NCBI GenBank assembly: GCA_009838915.1
Contig: VXQT01000025.1
Location: 1-64,000, forward strand
Length of the DNA stretch: 64,000 nt
Source of the DNA: Chloroflexota bacterium
GTDB taxonomy: Bacteria > Chloroflexota > Dehalococcoidia > Bin125
Direction: 5' to 3'
A program made the position numbers and the translations under genes. Every line of letters begins with the position of its first letter. Positions within the stretch are counted from its first letter, which is position 1. The notes under the pieces are model-generated. The model was not told the DNA's origin and ran no database searches. It saw only the letters and a list, made by a program, of their open reading frames with translations. This document shows, piece by piece, positions 56,492 through 64,000 of the stretch.

Positions 56492-57887
56492 GCGCCGCAC
56501 CGAGCGCCTCGCGGCGGATCGCCTCAATCTCGCCGGCCGCTTTGGGCAGCGCCGCGCTCATCACCTCGCAGCCGTCCTCGGTGATCCGCACGTCGTCCTC
56601 GATCCGGATGCCGCCGAAGTCGAGCAGTCCGTCAACGAGTTCCCAGTTGACCATCTCGCGGTATCGCTCGCGTCGAGCCGGATCGGTCAAGAGGGCCGGG
56701 ACGAAGTAGATGCCGGGCTCGATGGTGACGACATACCCCGGTGCGAGCGGCAGGTCGGCGCGCAGATAGGCGAGCCCGAAGCGGTCCTCGGGCACGCGGC
56801 CCTCGAGGTATCCGCCGCAGTCATGGGTCGAGAGACCGAGCATGTGTCCCAGCCCGTGCGGGAAGAACAACGCGTGCGCGTCGGCGGCGACGAGGTGGTC
56901 GGGCGAGCCGATGAGAACCCCGGCGTCGACCAATCCGCGGGCAATCGTCGCGGATGCGGCGAGATGCAGCGACTTGTACTCCACGCCCGGCCCGGCGGAC
57001 GCTATCGCCTCCTCCTGCGCAGCCAGCACCACGTTGTAGAGATCCCGTTGAATGCCCGTGAACTGGGCTGAAACCGGAAACGTCCGCGTGACATCGGAGG
57101 CGTATCCCTCGATCTCGGCGCCGGCATCGATCAGGACCAGTTCTCCGTCCGACATGATCCGCTCGCCCGGTGTCCCGTGCAGGATCGCCGAGTTGGGGCC
57201 TGAACCGACGATCGAACCATATGCCGTTCGCGCTCCTCCCTGTCTGAAGAATTCGGCTTCCATCTCGATTTGCAGGGCGCGTTCACTCAGCCCATGCCGG
57301 GCCACGTGCCAGGCGGCGAGATGCCCCGCCACGGCGGCATCGACTGCTCGCGTCATGCGGTCCAGTTCGAGCGCGTCCTTGGCCCGTCTCAGTTCGGCCA
57401 GCGCCCTGCCCAGGCGCTCGGTGGCATCCTCGTCGACGACCGCTTCAAGCGTGGACCAGGCATCGACGCCGTACTCGGATGCGCGCGACTCGATGTCACG
57501 GGAGCCCAGCAGGGCCAGGTCGCGACCGCGCTGCGACTCCAACCAGCCCGACAGCTCGGAGCGATCCAATGAGTTGCTGACGCCGGTGGCTGCGCCCAGC
57601 TCTGCGGCCGAGGGCGGAGCCGACATCCAGACCAGGTCTTCAATCGTGAGTGTGGGTGCGAACAGGGTCCAGCCGGCGTCCGGTTCCCAGGCCAGCGCCG
57701 CGCCCGGTTCGGCCACACCGGTCAAGTACTGGAACTCGGGATGCGCGTGGAACTCGTGGAACTGGTCGGTGCCGTCGATCGGGATCGGCACGCTCGCGGG
57801 GATCAGTACCGGGCCGTCGATCCCTGTTGCGGACCACGCCGACTCCACTCGCCGCCTGCGTTCGCGCAGGATGTCCGCGTCGCTCAT
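56484..57887 (-). CDS. pepP: Xaa-Pro aminopeptidase (aminopeptidase P, M24B)
   Basis: 467 residues. The N-terminal domain ('MSDADILRERRRRVESA...IPIDGTDQFHEFHAHPEFQYLTGVAEPGA') precedes a pita-bread M24 fold. Metal ligands are visible in 'VLIDAGAEIEGYASDVTRTFP' (two Asp), 'FPHGLGHMLGLSTHDCGG' (His), 'TIEPGIYF' (Glu) and 'GIRIEDDVRI' (Glu). It releases the N-terminal residue next to Pro. ATGA overlap with the carboxylase gene upstream. Confidence 0.92.
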   Translation of the reverse strand: MSDADILRERRRRVESAWSATGIDGPVLIPASVPIPIDGTDQFHEFHAHPEFQYLTGVAEPGAALAWEPDAGWTLFAPTLTIEDLVWMSAPPSAAELGAATGVSNSLDRSELSGWLESQRGRDLALLGSRDIESRASEYGVDAWSTLEAVVDEDATERLGRALAELRRAKDALELDRMTRAVDAAVAGHLAAWHVARHGLSERALQIEMEAEFFRQGGARTAYGSIVGSGPNSAILHGTPGERIMSDGELVLIDAGAEIEGYASDVTRTFPVSAQFTGIQRDLYNVVLAAQEEAIASAGPGVEYKSLHLAASATIARGLVDAGVLIGSPDHLVAADAHALFFPHGLGHMLGLSTHDCGGYLEGRVPEDRFGLAYLRADLPLAPGYVVTIEPGIYFVPALLTDPARRERYREMVNWELVDGLLDFGGIRIEDDVRITEDGCEVMSAALPKAAGEIEAIRREALGAAHG

Positions 57888-59785
57888 GTTGCGGCTCCCA
57901 GCTCGATTAGCACTGCGTCCTCGTCCACCGAGGCGCCGGTCGACGTATGCACGGCGGTCACGACGCCGGCGTTCGGCGCAGTCAGCAGGTGTTCCATTTT
58001 CATCGCCTCCATGACCGCCAGCGTCTGGCCGGCTTCTACCTCGTCCCCGACCTCGACCAGCACCTCGATCATGGTGCCCGGCATCGGCGCACGCACGACG
58101 TTGGCGCCCGCTGCGCGGGAACGTGCCGCGGCGGTCCGTCGGCGGCGTTCCCGAAGGAACACCCAGCGGCGTTCCCCATGCGAGACGACCACGCCGTCAC
58201 CGGATACGTCCGCCGCCCACTCGCGCCCGATCGGTGCGGTCTGCGCAGACGCGCCGTCTACGGCAGCGAGCCAGCCCTCGGGGCCGCGCCGCGCCTCAAC
58301 CACGTGCCGCCGACCGTGCAGCAGGTAGGCGCGGGAGAGTTCGCCTGAGGATCGCCAGGCGCCGCGCTCCGACTCGGCCACAGCGGCGACCGCCAGCGCG
58401 TCGCACGGCGCATCGCGATCCTCCAGTTCGATACGTTCCAGCCAGCCGATGTCGACCGCGCCGTCGCGAAAGTCGTCCGACTCCAGGATGGTGGCGAGTT
58501 GGTCCAGGTTGGTTGTGACTCCGTCGATCGCCCACGCGTCCAGCGCCTCCGTCGCTCGTTGCAGTGCCTCGCCGCGCGTTGTTGCGTGCACGATGGTCTT
58601 GGCCAGCATCGGATCGTAGTAGGCAGTGACGACGTCGCCGCTGCGCGGACCCGTGTCGTGGCGCGCCCGCGAGTCCTGCGGCTCAAACCAGCGCAATCGA
58701 CCGGTCGACGGCACGTAATCGCGCGACGGGTCTTCGGCGTAGATGCGCGTCTCAATCGCGTGGCCGCGAAAAGCAATCTCGTCCTGGCGGATCGGGAGCG
58801 GTTGGCCGGCGGCGACGCGGAGCTGCATCTCGATCAGATCGAGTCCGGTGATCGCTTCGGTGACCGGATGCTCGACCTGGATCCTCGCGTTGACCTCGAG
58901 GAAGACGTAGGTGCCGTCGGGCATCAACAGGAACTCGACCGTGCCCGCGCCGACGTAGCCCGCAGCCGAGCAGACCCGAAGCGCCGCATCACCAAGTTCT
59001 CGCCGCAAGGAGTCATCCACCGCCGGCGAGGGCGATTCCTCGATCACCTTCTGCCGTCGGCGCTGGACCGAGCAATCGCGCTCGCCCAGGTGGACACCAT
59101 TGCCCTGGGCGTCGAACATCACCTGGACCTCGACATGACGGCCTTCGGAGAGCGCTCGTTCAACCAGCAGGCGTCCGTCGCCGAAGGCGGACGCCGCTTC
59201 GCGGCGCGCGCCGGCGACAGCCGCTTCCAGGCCGTCGGGAGCATCGTCTTCGGTCCGCAACAGCCGCATGCCACGGCCTCCGCCGCCGGCCGCGGCCTTG
59301 ACCATGACCGGCAGACCCAGCTTCGCAATCGCGTCCGCCAGGGCTGCGTCGCCCTCGTCCGTCTCCAAGCCGTCGGCCACGGGCACGCCTGCGCCGGCGG
59401 CCAGACGGCGGGCGGCCACCTTGTCACCCAGCGCGTCAATCACCTCGGGAGGCGGTCCGATCCAGATCAGACCCGCGTCCAACACCGCGCGGGCGAAGTC
59501 GGCCCGCTCGGAAAGGAATCCGTAGCCCGGATGCACGGCGCCCGCGCCCGATTCCAGCGCCGCGCCGACGATTGCCTCGACGTTGAGATAGCTCTCGCTC
59601 GCCGGCGCGGGACCGATGCGCATCGCTTCATCGGCCGCATCCACGTGCGGCGCCGCTCGGTCGGCGTCCGAGTAGACGGCCACCGCTTGCACGTCCAGCC
59701 GCCTGCAGGTTCGGATGATCCGCAAGGCGATCTCGCCTCGATTGGCAATCAGAACACGTTGAGGCAGGCGAACTGTGCCGGGCAT
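57884..59785 (-). CDS. Acyl-CoA carboxylase alpha subunit (biotin carboxylase + biotin carrier)
   Basis: 633 residues. 'RVLIANRGEIALRIIRTCRRLDVQAVAVYSDADRAAPHVDAADEA', 'MVKAAAGGGGRGMRLL', 'EQ-type VFLEVNARIQVEHPVTEAITGLDLIEMQL' are biotin carboxylase motifs. The C-terminus has 'VVRAPMPGTMIEVLVEVGDEVEAGQTLAVMEAMKMEHLLTAP', with biotinyl Lys in AMKM. It carboxylates biotin with ATP and bicarbonate. The likely partner is the MccB-type subunit at 38242, suggesting a methylcrotonyl-CoA-type carboxylase. First gene of the nine-gene run; TAGACT sits six bases from the ATG. Confidence 0.92.
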   Translation of the reverse strand: MPGTVRLPQRVLIANRGEIALRIIRTCRRLDVQAVAVYSDADRAAPHVDAADEAMRIGPAPASESYLNVEAIVGAALESGAGAVHPGYGFLSERADFARAVLDAGLIWIGPPPEVIDALGDKVAARRLAAGAGVPVADGLETDEGDAALADAIAKLGLPVMVKAAAGGGGRGMRLLRTEDDAPDGLEAAVAGARREAASAFGDGRLLVERALSEGRHVEVQVMFDAQGNGVHLGERDCSVQRRRQKVIEESPSPAVDDSLRRELGDAALRVCSAAGYVGAGTVEFLLMPDGTYVFLEVNARIQVEHPVTEAITGLDLIEMQLRVAAGQPLPIRQDEIAFRGHAIETRIYAEDPSRDYVPSTGRLRWFEPQDSRARHDTGPRSGDVVTAYYDPMLAKTIVHATTRGEALQRATEALDAWAIDGVTTNLDQLATILESDDFRDGAVDIGWLERIELEDRDAPCDALAVAAVAESERGAWRSSGELSRAYLLHGRRHVVEARRGPEGWLAAVDGASAQTAPIGREWAADVSGDGVVVSHGERRWVFLRERRRRTAAARSRAAGANVVRAPMPGTMIEVLVEVGDEVEAGQTLAVMEAMKMEHLLTAPNAGVVTAVHTSTGASVDEDAVLIELGAAT

Positions 59786-59791
59786 GCCCTG

Positions 59792-59797
59792 AGTCTA
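59792..59797 (-). promoter_or_regulatory. -10 box of the acyl-CoA carboxylase alpha gene (leaderless)
   Basis: TAGACT on the minus strand, six bases before ATG 59785. No Shine-Dalgarno fits the remaining space. Confidence 0.5.
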
Positions 59798-59820
59798 TCC
59801 CCGCCTTGCGAGTGGACGGA

Positions 59821-59826
59821 TACTCT
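59821..59826 (+). promoter_or_regulatory. -10 box of the IMP cyclohydrolase-like gene (leaderless)
   Basis: TACTCT six bases before ATG 59833, facing away from the opposite box at 59792. The whole divergent gap is 47 bases. Confidence 0.45.
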
Positions 59827-59832
59827 GGACGC

Positions 59833-60582
59833 ATGAGCAAACCGGTAACTGAACTCCGCGTCTTCGCCGAGCAGAACTTCGGCCGCCATGTTGCCGCGAA
59901 CAGCTATCCGGGGCGCGGCATTGTTGTCGGGCGCCTGGATACGTCCGACGACGCGGACATCTGGGTGCAGATCTACTGGATCATGGGGCGCAGCAATCAC
60001 AGCCGGAATCGACGTTTCGTCGTCGGCGGCGACAAGAACAACGAACTGCGTACCGAGGCGCGCGACCCGTCGCTCGTCTCGGACCCGACTCACATCATCT
60101 ACGACGCGATGCTTGAATCGCCCGACGTGTACTACGTCTCGAACGGTGATCACACGCACACGATCCGTGACGCGTTCGAACGCTCGGCGCGGCTCGAAGA
60201 CGCGCTGGCCGTGCGCGAACGCGAAGAGGATCCGCCAAACTTCACTCCCCGCATCGCCTCCGTGCTCGACCTGCGCGGCCAGGGCGAACTCGCCTTCGCC
60301 ATGCTGCGCGCCAACGCGGCCGATACGCAGCTCACTGATCGCATCTATTGGCGTTTCCCGTTCCCCCCGCGCGGACTCGGCTACGGCATCACGACATATC
60401 GACACGACGGCGATCCACTACCGCCGTTCGCCGGCGATCCACTCTGGCTGCCGCTCAGAGGATCGATGCACGAGATCGCGGAGAGCTACTGGTCTGCCCT
60501 GGACAACGAAAACCGCATCGCGCTCGCGGTGAAGGTGATTGACCGGGCCGGCTCGCGCATCATCCTGCGACAGCCTGATTGA
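59833..60582 (+). CDS. IMP cyclohydrolase-like protein (PurO type)
   Basis: 249 residues. 'AANSYPGRGIVVGRLDTSDDADIWVQIYWIMGRSNHSRNRRFVV' and later 'FPPRGLGYGITTYRHDGDPLPPF' match the PurO-type IMP cyclohydrolase family, which closes the ring of FAICAR to IMP in purine synthesis and is best known from archaea. There is no PurH-like gene nearby. It is cytoplasmic. ATG 59833 is favoured over the track start because of the TACTCT box. Confidence 0.75.
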   Translation: MSKPVTELRVFAEQNFGRHVAANSYPGRGIVVGRLDTSDDADIWVQIYWIMGRSNHSRNRRFVVGGDKNNELRTEARDPSLVSDPTHIIYDAMLESPDVYYVSNGDHTHTIRDAFERSARLEDALAVREREEDPPNFTPRIASVLDLRGQGELAFAMLRANAADTQLTDRIYWRFPFPPRGLGYGITTYRHDGDPLPPFAGDPLWLPLRGSMHEIAESYWSALDNENRIALAVKVIDRAGSRIILRQPD

Positions 60583-60646
60583 TCTCGACGAACGATCGAA
60601 CCCTGCGCCTGTAGCATCTGCGTAGCGGTGCGCGAAAGGTGCGGCG

Positions 60647-63430
60647 ATGAGGACCGGAACGGCTGCAGAGGCCATCACCGTCACGATTGACGGGCAGCCG
60701 GTGGAAGCGCGGGAGGGGTCATCAATCCTTGACGCCGTGCTTGCCGCTGGCGTCGATCTGCCGCACCTCTGCAAGGACCTTGACGGCCCCGCGCTGGGCG
60801 CGTGCCGCACCTGCCTGGTCGAGATCGATGGACAGCGCGGTCTGCCCGCCGCCTGTCACACGCCTGCCGCCGACGGTCAGGTCGTGCGCACCGACTCCGA
60901 GGCGGCGCGCGCTGCTCGCAAGGGCATCCTCGAACTGACGCTGGCAATGACCGACAGCTCCGCGGTCGCGAACGGCGGCGGAGAGAACGAACTCCATCAT
61001 CACGTCCGGACGCACGAGGCCCTGGCGGATCGTTGGACGGGCCGCGTCAATCCGCACGAAGACGAGTCCAATCCCTTCTACAGGTTTAGTGCGACCGACT
61101 GCATCCTTTGTGGACGCTGCGTTTCAGCATGCTCGGACCGCCAGCACATCGGCGCGATTGGCATCGCAGGTGCAGGCAAGACCGCGCGCATCGCGTCCTT
61201 CGGCGACGAACCGCTGGGCGAGTCGACCTGCACCTCCTGCGGCTCCTGCGTCGCGGCCTGTCCGACCGAAGCGCTGACGCCCAAGCGCGCCGCCTCGGGC
61301 GCGAAGACGGTCTCGACCGTCTGCCCATACTGCGGCGTCGGCTGCGGCATCAAGATCACCTCCGAGGACGGCGTCCTCACGCACGTGGATGACGACCCAC
61401 AGAATCGATCGTCGAAGGGCCTGCTCTGTGTCAAGGGGCGCTTCGGCACGGCATTCGTCAACCATCCCGACCGCCTGACCACGCCGCTAATCCGTCGAGC
61501 TGACGGGCTGCAGCCGGCTTCGTGGGAGGAGGCGCTCGACCTGGTCGCGGAAAAGTTCGCCGAGCACCGCGGCGCGTTCGGCGCGTTCTCCTCGGCCAAG
61601 GCGACCAACGAGGACAACTACGTCCTGCAGAAGTTCGTCCGCGCCGTGATGGGCACCAACAATGTCGACCACTGCACGCGGCTCTGCCATTCGCCCTCGG
61701 TCGAGGCGATGCTGGCGCAGCTCGGCTCCGGCGCGACCTCCAACAGTTACAGCGACTACGAGGCGTCCGACTGCCTCTTCGTCGTCGGCGCGGACCCGTC
61801 CTCCAACCATCCGGTGGCCGCGTCGAGGATGCGCAGCGCCGTTGATCGCGGCTCGGCCTTGATCGTGCTCAACCCGAAACGGATCGAACTCTGCGACCAC
61901 ACCGACCTCTGGTTGCGGCAGTATCCGGGCACGGACGTGGCGGTGCTCAACGGCATGGCGAGGGTGATTCTCGATGAAGGCCTGGCCGACCGTGCGTTCA
62001 TCGCCGAGCGCACCGAAGGCTTCGATGACTGGCTGGCGGATCTCGATGAGTACACACCCGAAGCGGTCGAGCAAATGTCGGGCGTGCCCGCCGACCTGCT
62101 GATCCGCGCCGCGCGCACCTATGCCCGTCCCAACCCCACCGACTCCGGACCCGGTGGTTCCTGCCTGATCTGGGGCATGGGCATAACCCAACACACAAAC
62201 GGCACAGCCAACGCGACCGCGCTGCTCAACCTGGCCCTGCTGACCGGACAGGTGGGACGGGTCGGCAACGGCGTCTCGCCGCTGCGCGGACAGAACAACG
62301 TGCAGGGCGCGGGCGACGCCGGTTGCATCCCCGACGCGCTGCCCGGCTACCAGCGTTATACGCCCGAGGTGCTGGACCGGTTCAACAAGGTGTGGCAGTC
62401 GGAGTTGCCGGCGGACGAGGGTCTGCGCGCCACCGACATGGTCGAGAGCATCCTCGCCGACGACGGCGTCAGGTGCATGTACATCGTCGGCGAGAACCCG
62501 CTGCTGACCGAGCCGAACCTGGCCCATGCGCACGAGGCGTTCGCCAGGCTGGACTTCCTGGTCGTGCAGGACATCTTCATGCACGAAACGGCGGAACTGG
62601 CGGATGTCGTGCTGCCGGCGGCATCGTTCGCCGAGAAGGAAGGCACGTTCACCAACTCCGAGCGCCGCGTGCAGCGCGTACGCCAGGTGATCCCGCCTGT
62701 CGGTCAATCGCGCGCCGACTGGGAGATCGTGCAGGATGTGGCGCGTCGGACAGCGCAGAAGCTGAGCATGTCGGCGTACGGCTTCGAGCACGGCTCGGCC
62801 GCCTCGGTCTTCGACGAGCTCGCCTCGCTAACGCCGATCATGGCGGGACTCTCGCATCGCCGTCTGGACGACGAGGGCGGCATCCAATGGCCGTGTCCGA
62901 CCGAGGATCACCCTGGTACCGCGCGGCTGTACGACGAGTCCTTCCCCCGAGGCCTGGGTAAGTTCATCCCCGTGCGCCAGCTCCCGCCTTCCGAAGAAGC
63001 GCCGGACGAGCGCTATCCGCTGATCCTCAACACCGGCCGCGTCCTCTACCACTGGCACGGCGGCACAATGACCCGGCGCGTCGACGGCCTGGTCGACTCC
63101 TGGCCCGAGTTGCGCGTGGCGATCCACCCCAATGACGCCGCGCGGCAAGAGATCGTCGACGGCGAATCGGTCTGGGTCGCGTCGCGCCGGGGCCGGCTGG
63201 AAGGCGTCAGCTTCGTCACCGACGATGTGGCCGAGGGCTCGATTTTCGTGCCCTTCGTGCGACTCGCCGATTCGGCCGCCAACTGGTTGACCAACAACGT
63301 CTACGACGAGGTCGCCCGCATCCCCGAGTACAAGGTCTGCGCCGTCGCTGTCGAGCGGGCCGCCGAACCGTCCGAGTGGCGCCACTCAGGCGCGAGAGGC
63401 AAGAAGGGCAAGCGCCGCCAGTACTGGTAG
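60647..63430 (+). CDS. Molybdopterin formate dehydrogenase-like subunit with NuoG-type Fe-S N-terminus
   Basis: 927 residues. A 2Fe-2S domain ('DLPHLCKDLDGPALGACRTCLVEIDG') is followed by 'CILCGRCVSACSDRQ' and 'CTSCGSCVAACPTEAL' 4Fe-4S clusters. The Moco domain has 'STVCPYCGVGCGIKITSEDG' and ends in a molydop-binding domain ('RYPLILNTGRVLYHWHGGTMTRR'). The position of the Sec/Cys Mo ligand reads 'NNVDHCTRLCHSPSV', so it is a Cys version. It probably oxidises formate with NAD via missing partner subunits. AAAGGTG precedes ATG 60647. Confidence 0.88.
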   Translation: MRTGTAAEAITVTIDGQPVEAREGSSILDAVLAAGVDLPHLCKDLDGPALGACRTCLVEIDGQRGLPAACHTPAADGQVVRTDSEAARAARKGILELTLAMTDSSAVANGGGENELHHHVRTHEALADRWTGRVNPHEDESNPFYRFSATDCILCGRCVSACSDRQHIGAIGIAGAGKTARIASFGDEPLGESTCTSCGSCVAACPTEALTPKRAASGAKTVSTVCPYCGVGCGIKITSEDGVLTHVDDDPQNRSSKGLLCVKGRFGTAFVNHPDRLTTPLIRRADGLQPASWEEALDLVAEKFAEHRGAFGAFSSAKATNEDNYVLQKFVRAVMGTNNVDHCTRLCHSPSVEAMLAQLGSGATSNSYSDYEASDCLFVVGADPSSNHPVAASRMRSAVDRGSALIVLNPKRIELCDHTDLWLRQYPGTDVAVLNGMARVILDEGLADRAFIAERTEGFDDWLADLDEYTPEAVEQMSGVPADLLIRAARTYARPNPTDSGPGGSCLIWGMGITQHTNGTANATALLNLALLTGQVGRVGNGVSPLRGQNNVQGAGDAGCIPDALPGYQRYTPEVLDRFNKVWQSELPADEGLRATDMVESILADDGVRCMYIVGENPLLTEPNLAHAHEAFARLDFLVVQDIFMHETAELADVVLPAASFAEKEGTFTNSERRVQRVRQVIPPVGQSRADWEIVQDVARRTAQKLSMSAYGFEHGSAASVFDELASLTPIMAGLSHRRLDDEGGIQWPCPTEDHPGTARLYDESFPRGLGKFIPVRQLPPSEEAPDERYPLILNTGRVLYHWHGGTMTRRVDGLVDSWPELRVAIHPNDAARQEIVDGESVWVASRRGRLEGVSFVTDDVAEGSIFVPFVRLADSAANWLTNNVYDEVARIPEYKVCAVAVERAAEPSEWRHSGARGKKGKRRQYW

Positions 63431-63448
63431 GGAACTTGCCCGGGGCGA

Positions 63449-64000
63449 CTAGGCGTCCGGCCTGGCGACGGCGGTGAGCAACGCGACCACGATGATCCGC
63501 TGGTCGTAGCTGTGGCTGTCCTCGTCGAACTCTCCGGCGCAGGTGATCAGCGTGACGACCGACTCGCGGGTTTGACTGAGATACTTCTCGGCCGCGCTGG
63601 AATCAGGTCGAATCGTCACCTTGTCAACGATCTCGTAAACGAAGTAGTGGTTCCGTGCACCGTCGAACATGAGCAACTGGTCGCCGACTCGGGTCTCGTC
63701 CAGCTCCCAACAGACACCGACGTCGACGTTGCCGTCGCGGTCCTGGTAGTCGCGATGACCGCCCAGCAGCGCGTTGCCGGGCTCCCCGGGCACGGCCGAG
63801 CGATTGAACCAACCGGCGACGAACGGATTGTCCGGCGATCCCATTTCTCCGTCGGAGGTCAGTCCAACCTGCACTACCGCCGCGCGGATACGCGCCGACG
63901 GCAGAATCAGCTCCCATGACGTGTCGAATCTCGGACCGCTCGAGGGCACGACTCCGTTATCTAACGGCAAGATTCCGCCCTCGGATCCGTCGGAACCATA
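63449..64000 (-). CDS. Class E/F-type sortase, partial (5' end outside the window)
   Basis: The C-terminal 183 codons are visible; the frame stays open to the window edge. 'ALLGGHRDYQDRDG' holds the catalytic His, 'SVVTLITCAGEFDEDSHSYDQRIIVVA' the nucleophilic Cys (TLITC) and the Arg. 'TSWELILPSARIRAAVV' is the typical start of the sortase barrel. The N-terminal membrane anchor is expected outside the window. Sortases attach proteins to the cell envelope; no sorting motif was recognised in the window's secreted proteins. Confidence 0.82.
   Translation of the reverse strand, partial: YGSDGSEGGILPLDNGVVPSSGPRFDTSWELILPSARIRAAVVQVGLTSDGEMGSPDNPFVAGWFNRSAVPGEPGNALLGGHRDYQDRDGNVDVGVCWELDETRVGDQLLMFDGARNHYFVYEIVDKVTIRPDSSAAEKYLSQTRESVVTLITCAGEFDEDSHSYDQRIIVVALLTAVARPDA

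Noticed and set aside
58499-59836. Plus-strand ORF of 445 codons
   Set aside because: Antisense to the biotin carboxylase gene, which has unambiguous motifs.
61660-61720. Possible selenocysteine in the formate dehydrogenase
   Set aside because: The reading frame is continuous and the ligand position is an ordinary Cys codon (HCTRLCHSPS).
61487-62791. Minus-strand ORF of 434 codons
   Set aside because: Antisense to the formate dehydrogenase-like gene; no family features.

Overview
The window looks like a chromosomal segment of an uncultured, GC-rich bacterium, probably Chloroflexota (SAR202/Dehalococcoidia-like). This rests on gene content, not a marker gene: six CaiB/BaiF (family III) CoA-transferases, four luciferase-like (LLM) flavin monooxygenases, many alpha/beta hydrolases, MaoC hydratases, S9 peptidases and a split acyl-CoA carboxylase. 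Expansions of CoA-transferases and flavin monooxygenases have been reported for SAR202. No rRNA, tRNA or CRISPR was found.

Layout. 0.5-7.4 kb: a DUF169 protein, two near-duplicate CoA-transferases flanking a tandem periplasmic-binding protein whose signal peptide lies in another frame, and a mismatch DNA glycosylase. 7.4-9.9 kb: a lower-GC accessory patch with an orphan HigA-like antitoxin, a nucleotide-processing-fold/TIR-like protein with a helical tail, a decayed ORF and an HNH endonuclease. 9.9-17 kb: ketopantoate-reductase-like protein, sarcosine-oxidase-like protein, ankyrin lipoprotein, DinB-like protein, epoxide hydrolase and two paralogous LLM genes. 17-26 kb: a large secreted Fn3-like protein, a nitroreductase-LLM-hydrolase operon, an MFS carrier and an S9 peptidase. 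26-34 kb: hydrolase plus LLM, an enoyl-CoA hydratase/MaoC/MaoC/ketopantoate-reductase operon and two CoA-transferases. 34-43 kb: cytochrome c lipoprotein, aminotransferase, a probable selenocysteine OsmC protein, RibD-like reductase, beta-propeller protein, carboxylase beta subunit and an acyltransferase-LysM-SGNH fusion. 43-48 kb: SnoaL-like, RidA-like, nitroreductase, Zn-alcohol dehydrogenase, phytanoyl-CoA dioxygenase-like and gamma-glutamyltransferase-like genes. 48-60 kb: a nine-gene minus-strand run (carboxylase alpha, Xaa-Pro peptidase, S9 peptidase, J-domain/flavin-reductase fusion, MFS, VOC, patatin, two CoA-transferases). 60-64 kb: PurO-type IMP cyclohydrolase, formate-dehydrogenase-like protein and a partial sortase.

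The gene set suggests a heterotroph that oxidises and CoA-activates diverse organic acids, degrades peptides and branched-chain compounds, and passes electrons through flavins and cytochrome c.

The most notable observation is the OsmC-family frame at 35698-36168. It is interrupted by a single in-frame UGA exactly where the family's peroxidatic cysteine belongs (VGG-UGA-MYGTL). The downstream half is intact and keeps the second conserved Cys, so this is a strong selenoprotein candidate. Other signals are a G/C-rich palindromic repeat family scattered between genes and once in frame inside a peptidase gene, divergent gene pairs with TANNNT boxes six bases from the start codon (leaderless transcription), and a J-domain/flavin-reductase fusion. 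All calls are from reading the sequence; no database search was run.
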